Shown here: positions 24,667 to 34,500 of the stretch, piece by piece
Layout of the letters: each line of letters begins with the position of its first letter
Numbering within the stretch: the first letter of the stretch is position 1
Source of the DNA: Phaeosaccion multiseriatum
Lineage: Eukaryota; Ochrophyta, other classes
Length of the DNA: 64,000 bases
Assembly (NCBI GenBank): GCA_965112735.1
Contig: OZ218954.1
Coordinates: forward strand, 186,001 to 250,000
Direction of reading: 5' to 3'
Notes under the pieces: generated by a model
What the model saw: only the letters and a program-made list of their open reading frames with translations
What the model was told of the DNA's origin: nothing
Databases searched by the model: none
Made by a program: the position numbers and the translations under genes

Positions 24667-26639
24667 CGTTGGACAGACTGAGGTGCTTTTACCTTTTGAT
24701 GTTGTCCTTGTTGCCGTGGCGCATTACTGCTCGGGGTCGCCATACTCTCGCACGGCCAAGGCACGTCTCGTCTCGTCTCTTCTCTGCTCTTCTCTTCTCT
24801 TCTCTTCTCTTCCCCACCTTGGTGGTGGTGCGGTTGTGTGGTCCTGTTCACACGAGATGTATATTGCTTTCTTCTAGAGGGACGTTGCAATGTTCTATTT
24901 TGGGATAAGTAGGAGGGAGAGGAAGAGTGCACCGGGCGTCCGGCTAGCAGCCTCCTTGACAACCCTCACGAGCCCTTGAGATAAGACCTTGCTTGTACCG
25001 CCAGAGGAGAAGGAGATAGGGAGCAGTGTTGCTTTGCCCGGGGTAATCGTAATCGTAATCGGGTGCGTGGCTTGTTGGTGCTCCGGGAGTTATCACAAAT
25101 GACTTTCACGTGCTTCCTTTTCCCCTTTTCCCGTCGCTCTCGATGGTCACTGGTTTCTACGCCCCTCGTCCTGAGCGAAGAGGGGCTTTGCCTTCTTGGG
25201 TGGTAACGATAGGACTCGCTCGCCTTGTTTCCTTTTCCACTCACCCCCTTTCTTTCTTACATCTAAGATACAGTACTAGGAAAAAAAATGAAGGGGGCGG
25301 GGGGGAACCAAAGCCGCTTGCTCCCCGTCCTACTCTCCATTGCACGGCAGGTGCGGCGAGAACGAAACAGAAGAGAGGCGATAGTCGGTGGTAAGGAGGA
25401 GCCTCGAGAGGTTTTCGCGTACAAGCGCGTAGCGCGTAGCGAGTACGCTTTCTTATTTCTTTCCGTCCTCCAATCCCTCCCCCCGTCCTTCAATCCCTCC
25501 CCCCCCCCGCCCCTCCCCCCCTCCCAGACACAGATGGCACTTAAGGGCTTGTCAACTGCCCCCCTGCTCGTACGGATTTCTCTTTCGAACCCGCTCGCTC
25601 ACACAGCTCTTCGCTGTCCCTCTATTATCCCTCGCTCTCACGCCTGTGGCCTGTTATATATATTTCCTCAATATCTTCCCCTGTGGCTTTATCCTCTCTC
25701 TCTCTCTCTCTCTCTCCCTCTCTCTCTCTCTCTCCCTCTCTCTCTCTCTCTGTCTCCCTCTCTCTCGCTCTCTCTCCCTCTCTCTTCGACTCTCTCTCTC
25801 TCTCTTTCTCTCTCTCTCCATCTCTCTCTCTGCGTGCGTTACGCTGGCTCTTGTCTCGCTCCCCTGTGGCTTTCTCCTCTCTCTCTCTTTCTCTCTTCTC
25901 TCTCTATGTCTCTTTTTACGCTTGTGCTCTTGTCTCACTCCCCTGTGCCTTTCTCCTCTCTCTTTCTCTCTTCTCTCTCCCTCTCTTGTTTTCGATGGCT
26001 TCGCTCTCCCTCCCTCCAGCGACGTGTCGAGGAGAATTCCGTGCTGCACCCACCATCAGGTAAGAAGTGTGCATGTGTGTGGCTTGTATATGCGACGCAT
26101 TGGTCTTGGTTAGTTGCCTCTACTCTGGGTGGAAGAAACGGGGAGCACGTTCTAGGGGGTCAAGGTTGTGGACTGGTGGACGTGGGGAACTGCGGATTCC
26201 ATACTATGCAAGTAATTACGTAAAAGCTTTTCTGTCCCCCGGACGACCAAACTACTGTTTGAACGAGTTTGAACATGCGCATGGTGTAGCCCTCGTCGAG
26301 ACAAGCAAGTCGAATGCCAGCATCGTTACCTCCTCTACAACCTGCCTCTATCAGGTTCAGCTTCAAGGGGGGGAGGGGTGGAGGCCTAACAAACTGAAAC
26401 TGCTGTTCCTTGCGTAAGGGTTAGGCGGGTCTTACATACGGGTGTCTTGCAGCCCAGAGGGCCCTCCCCTTCCCCCCCCCCCCCCCTACTAAAGTGCCTC
26501 TATCGCCGAGTTGAGCAGTTCTGGTTACGCGTCCCAGGTCGGGGTGAGTAATGCCCTCTTTCGTAACGTTCGTGGCACTGCTTTTTTCCCCCCCTCTTTT
26601 TTGAGTGAGCTCTCTTAAATCTCTTAATGAGGAGATCGA
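24667..26639. other. Intergenic, low-complexity; no gene recognised
   Basis: This stretch should include the promoter of the minus-strand coiled-coil gene. It contains (TCTTC)n near 24778-24810, a long (TC)n block at about 25694-25830 and a second at 25870-25990, and CCCT-rich patches. Plus-strand open frames here are mostly translations of TC repeats (Leu/Ser). Nothing is recognisable. Confidence 0.5.
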
Positions 26640-26886
26640 TTAGGATCGACCCCTGACACACTATCCGCTATCCGCTATCGCCGGCGCCAGCCGGCGCGCT
26701 ATCCGCTATCGCCGGCGCCAGCCGGCGCGCTATCCGCTATCGGCCGGCGCCAGCCGGCGCGCTATCCGCTATCGGCCGGCGCCAGCCGGCACGCTATCCG
26801 CTATCGGCCCGCGCTATCGCCCCCCCCGGGGGCCGATAGCGCGCTATCGAGAATGTGGGCGATAGTGTGTCAGGGGTCGATTAGGA
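26640..26886. mobile_element. Short element with perfect 20-bp terminal inverted repeats (MITE-like)
   Basis: The left end TCGACCCCTGACACACTATC at 26646-26665 is the exact reverse complement of 26861-26880. The element is bounded on each side by TTAGGA (26640-26645 and 26881-26886), a likely target-site duplication. Inside are four tandem units of 31-32 bases (26668-26698, 26699-26729, 26730-26761, 26762-26793) that start CTATCCGCTATCG and contain GCCGGCGCCAGCCGGC, itself a near-palindrome, plus a partial fifth unit. There is no coding capacity, so it would depend on a transposase supplied elsewhere. Confidence 0.85.
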
Positions 26887-27692
26887 GGCCGACGACCGAC
26901 GACAAGCTAATAATTAAAATGGTGACGTAGTTACTAGCTCCCCAAGTGGGGAAGAGTGCCCAGGATTCTCTCACAGCTACAACTGTGTAAGGTCTTTCGA
27001 AGAAGCGAGCCAGGAGCCAGAGAAACCTCGCGGGCGGCCGAAATCATTTCTTAGAAGGTGTCGGAGAAGCGTAACCCCCGGCGGAGAGCTTGCTCGGACT
27101 CCCGACAGGGAAACATTCTGCCAAATTTGGTTTCTTTGACCATCCCAAGGGGTACAAATATTAGTACCCCTAGCTGGAGGGGGGGTACATTAAACCTCCA
27201 ACCGTAAGGGAGGCACTTTCCTGCAGCATTGCTTGGCGACAGGAGAGAGAGGTTGGGAAATCACGTAACAGGTAAATCGTTTGACGAGCGGCGGGCAAAC
27301 CGGGAGAGGCACGGGCGGGCGGTGTGGTGAGGAAGAAAAGGGGGAGAAAGACTGCCCAATAACCTTGGTCTACGAGTGTATCCGAATCGACGGAACATTC
27401 TCTTCTCCGATTGAGATTGGACTGCCTCCTGCCTCTCCTCCTCGCCCATTTTATGGCTGCTTCGTCTCGCCGCAACCTCCTGTCTGCTGTGCGAACCCAC
27501 TGCTGCTCTACAGGCTTGCTTCTGCTTGATTCAGTTGAGAGATGATGTGGCAGATAAAAAGGATTCGCTTCCTCCGATTTCAAGTTGCGGAGCCTTTGTT
27601 AATGACGGCTTGTTATGCTTGGCCCCTGTTTCTTGCTTGCCTGACTGCCTTTCGTCGCAGCGGGCATTTGGAGAGTCTGCGAGACTGCAGCC
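26887..27692. other. Upstream region of the lectin gene; no gene recognised
   Basis: Mostly unique sequence of mixed composition, unlike the repeat-dominated introns. It lies directly upstream of the signal-peptide exon at 27693 and presumably holds its promoter and 5' UTR. No clear TATA box or other motif is recognised. Confidence 0.45.
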
Positions 27693-30620
27693 ATGGTGCT
27701 CTCCCCCGTGAAGCAGAACGGCTTCGGGAGGTGGGCCCTCAGTCTGGTGCTGTGGCTCCTCGCAGCAACACCGGGTGAATGTGGTGAGTGAGTGATGGCG
27801 CCCGAATTCTGGAAGCTGTGTTCATTATTATCTCGGGTTTTGCATCTTCCACATGCGGGGAAGACACCCCACCCAGCCAGGCGGTTGATCTGTCCGTCGT
27901 TTTCGTTGTGCTTCACGTGCCTGCTGAGCTTGCTCAAGAGCCGTGCATCCTTGTTAGCCCTGGCTGAATCCCCCCCCCCCCCCGGACTGGCTGGCCGCCC
28001 TTTTCCCTGGGCCGGACTCTGTCTCCGTACCTGATTTCCGTCTGACTCTCCCTCCCCTCGGGAAGAGCCTCATCTCATCTCACCTGACTGCCAGCTAATC
28101 AGCACCCCTTTTTCCTTGCCTCACCTGGCCTGGCCTGGCCTGCCTGGCCTGCTGTTGTTCCGTGTGGCGAGTCCGACTTTCACGGAATAGCCCTCAGCCA
28201 GGCCAGCTCTATTGAAGTTGTATCCACCCGCCCACTAACGCGCCCTCGCACTGCTGCTCACCGCCCTCCTTTCCCTGTGCGGCCTCCTCACTGCCCCTAC
28301 TTCTCCGTGGTTGTGCTACATCTTTCCTATCTTTCCTTGCTTGACCACACTCTCCCTCCTCTTGCCTGCTGCATGAGAAGCCTCCTTCGCACCCGGCACT
28401 GGCATTTCAGAGCACATTTTCATCCCTCAGCCGGGCGTCACTCGCGACGAAGCGATGGATATATGTGCGGCCAATGGGGCCGCCCTCGTGTCCGTCAACG
28501 ACCAGACCGAAGACGAACACGTCAAGGCTCTCATCCCAGATATCAACAACGCCCATGTCTGGGTTAGCTTCGAGCGGGAAGCAGGCACTGCCAATGGTAA
28601 AACAGCATTCACATGGGCAGACGGCACGGCGACGGCGGAGAACACGATGGCGGACGATGGATGGGGCTGGAAGGAAGACCAGCCGAACAATTGGCGCGGC
28701 AAGCAGCTCTGCGGCTCGTATTACTTCGAAGACACGTTCGAGCCCGGCTGGAGCGATGTTCCCTGCAGCGACCCTGGCCCTGTGGCTGGCTCCGTCTGCG
28801 AGCGAGGCATAGGTGCGTAAGGTAGTGGCCTGAAGAGGGCTTGGTTGGAAGTTGCGGTACCACACTATTGCGCGCGCGTTGCTTAAGGGGGAAACGCCCT
28901 CTTCATCCTCTTCCACCTCGCTCCTCCTTCTTCTTGTTGTAGGTTGTTCACGATCATCAGCACCTCCTGCCTCCTAGTCCACCATCTCTTGCTCTACAGC
29001 CCCCCCCCCCCCCCTCTTCCCCGCTTGAAGGGAAAGCGCCTTTTCCTCCTCATCCCTGCTCCTGCTCTTCCTCCACCTCCACCACCACCTCCTCCTCCTC
29101 CTACTACTACTACTACTACTACTCCACCAACTCTTCCACCACCACATCCTCCTCCCCCGCCTCCTCCTCCAACAAGTATTCCACCCCCCTCTCTTCCCCT
29201 TCTGGTCTAACCTCTTAGTCTGCATCGTATTTCGGGCCCTTAGGCACTGATTTGAATTCACCCGCCCCCCAACACACCCTTCCGCTGCTACTCGTGTCTT
29301 CCTCCTTTTGCTCGCGTCTTCCTCCTGCTGCCGTGCGGCCTGGCTGCTTCACTTGCGGCCGCTACTCCTCGAATGGTTGTGACACACCATGGGTGGCTGT
29401 GTTACGATATAAGGCATCCCAATATGCCTTCAGTATTATCCAAACGCGCGCGTTTGGATAATACTGAAGGCATATTGGGATGCCTTATATCGTAACAAAA
29501 GGTGGGTTCCTTGAGCCCTACACCTTCGCACCGGGGGGTTGGCGCTACCGACACGTTCGTCCCTAAATACTGTCCCTTTGTTTATCCCACCAGTATTCAC
29601 GTGCTTTTTTCAACAGGGTACGACCCTCTGGTATCTCCTTGGGAACCCCCCTCGGGAAACATCATATTATTTTTTCCTCTTTCCTCAGGTAGGACTCGAA
29701 CCCCTCTTTTGTTACGATATAAGGCATCCCAATATGCCTTCAGTATTATCCAAACGCGCCCGCCGCGTTTTTGGATAAGGGCGCGTTTGGATAATACTGA
29801 AGGCATATTGGGTATTATCCAAACGTTTGGATAATACTGAAGGCATATTGGGATGCCTTATATCGTAACAGGCTGTCACTGAGCAGTGGACTTCACCCAG
29901 AGCAATACCTACACCTCTTCGGCCTCGGAGTACTTCTACGTCCCTCAGCCTGGCGTCACTCGCGACCAAGCGACTGCCCGGTGTGAGCTGAATGGGGCCG
30001 CCCTCGTGTCCGTCAATGACCAGACCGAAGACGAATACGTCAAGGGACTCATCCCAAATATCAACGAGTTCGAAGATGACCATGTCTGGGTTAGCTTCGA
30101 GCGGGACCCAGGTACCACCCTCAGCACAACGGCATTCAGGTGGGCAGACGGAACGACAACGCCGGACGTTATGGCGGACGATGATGGATGGGGCTGGAAG
30201 ACCGGCCAGCCGAACGATGCCGGCAACGGTCAGCGCTGCGGCTCGTATTTTTTCGGAGGCAGCGGGGGGCCCGGCTGGAGCGATGATCCCTGCAGCGGCA
30301 CTGCGGTTGGCTTCGTCTGCGAGCGAGGCATAGGTGCGTAAGGTAGTGGCCTGAAGAGGGCTTGGTTGGAAGTGGCAGTACCACACTATTGCGCGCGCGT
30401 TGCTTAAGGGGGAAACGCCCTCTTCATCCTCTTCCACCTCGCTCCTCCTTCTTCATGTTGTAGGCTGTTCACGATCATCACCACCTCCTCCTAGTCCACC
30501 ATCTCTTGCTCTACAAGCCCCCCCCCCCCCCTCTTCCCCGCTTGAAGGGAAAGCGCCTTTTCCTCCTCATCCCCGCTCCTGCTCTTCCTCCACCTCCACC
30601 ACCTCCTCCTCCTCCTCCTC

Positions 30621-30668
<48 letters not shown>

Positions 30669-31523
30669 CACCAACTCTTCCACCACCACATCCTCCTCCC
30701 CCGCCTCCTCCTCCAACAAGTATTCCACCCCCCTCTCTTCCCCTTCTGGTCTAACCTCTTAGTCTGCATCGTATTTCGGGCCCTTAGGCACTGATTTGAA
30801 TTCACCCGCCCCCCAACACACCCTTCCGCTGCTACTCGTGTCTTCCTCCTTTTGCTCGCGTCTTCCTCCTGCTGCCGTGCGGCCTGCTTCACTTGCGGCC
30901 GCTACTCCTCGAATGGTTGTGACACACCATGGGTGGCTGTCACTGAGCAGTGGACTTCACCCAGAGCAATACCTACACCTCTTCGGCCTCGGAGTACTTC
31001 TACGTCCCTCAGCCTGGCGTCACTCGCGACCAAGCGACTGCCCGGTGTGAGCTGAATGGGGCCGCCCTCGTGTCCGTCAACGACCAGACCGAAGACGAAT
31101 ACGTCAAGGGACTCATCCCAGATATCAACAACGCCCATGTCTGGGTTAGCTTCGAGCGGGAACCAGGCACTGCCAATGGCAAAACAGCATTCACGTGGGC
31201 AGAGGGCACGGCGACGGCGGACAAAACGGTGACAGAAGATGGTTGGGGCTGGAAGGACCGCCAGCCGAACAGTAGCGGCGACAAGCAGCTCTGCGGCTCG
31301 TATTACTTCGAAGACAGGTTCGACCCCGGCTGGAGCGATATTCCCTGCAGCGACCCTGCGGTTGGCTTCGTCTGCGAGCGAAGCAAAGGTGCGTGAGAAA
31401 ATCTCAGTGTTCTGAAGAGGACTTGGTTGGACGTGGTGGTAACACACAATGGCCGCGTGCGGCTTCAGGGGGAGACGCTTTCTTCATCCCCGCTCCTCCT
31501 CCTCCTCCCCCTGCCTGGTCCTC

Positions 31524-31554
<31 letters not shown>

Positions 31555-34500
31555 TCCTCCTCCTCCTCCTCCTCCTCCTCCTCCTCCTCCTCCTCCTCCT
31601 CCTCCTCCTCCTCCTCCTCCACCTCCTCCTCCTCCTCCACCACCACCACCACCACCACCACCACCCCCTCCACCTCCACCTCTACCTCCTCCTCCTCCTC
31701 CTCCTCCTCCTCCTCCTCCTCCTCCTCCTCCTCCTCCTCCTCCTCCTCCTCCTCCTCACTTGCGCGCTGTCCGTAGTCGCGGAACATATGTGCTGGCCTT
31801 GTCGAGTAGCCTATGCCATGCCCTCCTCCTCCTTTGCCCTCTTTCCTCCCTCTCCCTTCGTATGCGATAGGTCAAAGTACCACCCCCCTTATCCTCCTCC
31901 TCCGGCTTCGACAGGGCTGTGTGCTTTGATCTATCGCGGGCACCGCCGGACAATGACGCCTACTCCTTGTTTCACTCCCATCTGCTCTTTGCCTGTTCTA
32001 ATGTCTGGACCTCTGTGATGGTGTTGATTCTCTCCTCCCACGGGCTGTTCACACTGCCTTCCCTCTTCGAACGCATGTGCGTTCGCTCGGGTGGCTCCGT
32101 GGATGGCTGCCCTTGGGATCATTGTGCACTCTTCTTCTGCTTGCTCGCCTGTGCCAAGATCCCGGCAAGTAAGTGCCCCTCTGAGAAGGAGAGCTCCCCA
32201 TGGACCCTTCCTTTTCTCCTCACCTTACTGAGCCACCCCTCCTGCTGCCTAAATGTCGAAGTGCAGACAGCCCATCAACTCCAGCGCATGCGAGGTCTCC
32301 GTCTTACATGTCGGCGCCCTCCCTCCCCCCGCCCTGCCCTCGCTACTCATGTGCCCTAACTCTGACAGGCAGGTCGTGATTGAAGTGCTCCAGGCGGACA
32401 CTAAGCCTGGGCCTGATGGTATCCTCAATCTGGCTGAAGTTGCATGTTATGATGGCGGCAGCAGCACGAAGATTCCGCTGGACGGCATCACCTTGAGTTC
32501 CCTCTTCAGACCCTCCACGTTTCTTGCCACTCGATGCACCGACGACGACGACACAACCTTCTGTCACTCCGACGGGCACGCAAGAGAACCCGGCCGCCTC
32601 ACTCTGAGCCTTTCCGGCGGAGCTGACCAACCCATCGCGTACTGCGAGGTCACAAACCGTCTCGATTGCCAGACATGCAAGGACCGCATCAACGGCGCGA
32701 GCTTCAAGATCCTCGACGCGGACGGCACTACTGAGCTCTACGCCAGCACTTTCCCCTCACCCGCACAGGACTCATACACTTTCGGTAAGTACACGTGGCT
32801 GCGTCATGCTCCCGCGGGGGGGGGAGGGCGAGTAGAGGGCGATCAATACTTGACAGCTGCCATGGTTGAGCTGCTCTTCGATCATTTCCCCGCCGTAAAT
32901 GTCGAAGCCATACAAGCAAAATTACTCTGGCGCGCTGCTCACGCCCTCCCCCCCCCCCGTTGGGCTGCTCACTGCTGCCTGCCCTGTTCGCCCGCATGTG
33001 TGCCTCCACGGCTCGGCGGATGGGCACTGACGGCCCTTTGGACCCCTGTGTACCCTCCTGCTCTCCTGTGCCTATCATAGTTGCCAAGTAAGTACCCCCT
33101 CTGTGAAACTGAGTGAACAGCCAGAGCTCGCTATGGACCTTCCCTTTCTCGTCATTTCATTGAGCCACTCCCGCTACTGCCTACTCGAAGCGCAGATGAC
33201 GTCATCACTAAATGCACGTGCGTTGCGAAACCACCGTTTCGCCTGTCGATGCCCCCCCCCCCCTCGCTACTTGTGTACCCTAACTCTGACAGGCAAGTCG
33301 TCATTGAAGTGCCTCCGGCGGACGCTAGCACTGATAATGATGGTATCCTCAATCTGGCTGAAGTCGAATGTTACGATGGCAGCAATGCTAAGATTCGGCT
33401 GACCCCGGCGGTTCTCAGCTCTACTTATACGTCTCCTTACTCTGGCCTGGTCTTCCCTGCCTCTCTATGCACGGACGGCAATGCAGAAACCTTTTGTCAC
33501 TCCCAGGCCGAAGAAGGCGGCGCCACCCTCACCCTGTACCTTTCTGGCGGTGCCGACCAAGTCATTTCCAGCTGCGAGGTGGAAAATCGCCCCACCATCA
33601 AGCAGAATGAGCTCAATCGGATCAACGGCGCGAGCTTCAAGATCCTCGACGCGGACGGCACTACTGAGCTCTACGCCAGCACTTTCCCCTTATCCGCAGA
33701 AGACGCATACACTTTCGGTACGTTTGGGAGGGAAGAGGGAGGTTGGTATTTCATGTATGCTTTTGAGTGCCACCCTTCCTGTTCTCCTTTTCTCTATTCA
33801 GCCGTCAGTCCTGTTGTCGGACGTGCAGCAATGCTTCCCCTCGCCCCCCCCACCTTCCCTTCGTCTGGACTGCGTTTGCCTCAGACTCAATCTCAGCCCT
33901 GTTCCCCTCCTGCTCTGTAATCGGCATGCCCATTGGACGATCAATCCCCACTTGCCGGCAGCTTGCTACTCACTTCCGTTTTGCTTCTTGTCTCCTTTGC
34001 CGCTCCGCGCCTTTTGCCCACCTCCTTCCCCTGGCTGGACCTACCATGACTTACAGGCATTACCAGGGAGGCGATCTGCAAGCTCGGCGGTGGAGCATAC
34101 GACACATCCTCCGACACGTGCACCTGCCCTTCTGTGAACCCCCTCAATCCACTTGTGTGTAGGGGACAGCTCTGCCAGGTGGGTGCGGCCGGTTGCGCCT
34201 TTCACCAGCGCTTCTCACCAAGTGCTTGACTCGCCCCGCCCAATGCACTTCCTGCGCTCTTTGCCACTACATTGAGGCTCTCTCTCTACACCAACAGCCT
34301 GTTGCCTACCACTCTTCCTCTACCCCCTGTATCTATCTGCGTGTAGAGTTGCTGTCCCCTTCCTCGGAAGAGGGGCTAGGCGGTGTCAACGCCTTCACCA
34401 TACCAATCTCTCTTTCGAGGAAGTGGGCACATGACTGACTTTTGTTCCGTCGCTCCACTTGATCGCGTTGCGCTGTGCTGGCTGCCTCCCTTCTTCCCTG

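Noticed and set aside
25288-26223. 311-codon plus-strand open frame
   Set aside because: Most of it is translation of (TC)n repeats. No conserved block, splice support or initiation context was seen.
29684-29706. tRNA-like 3' end (minus strand GGTTCGAGTCCTACC) inside the mobile element
   Set aside because: It resembles a T-loop, but the stem does not pair well and no acceptor, D or anticodon arms can be drawn; the DNA next to it is the palindromic arm of the element.
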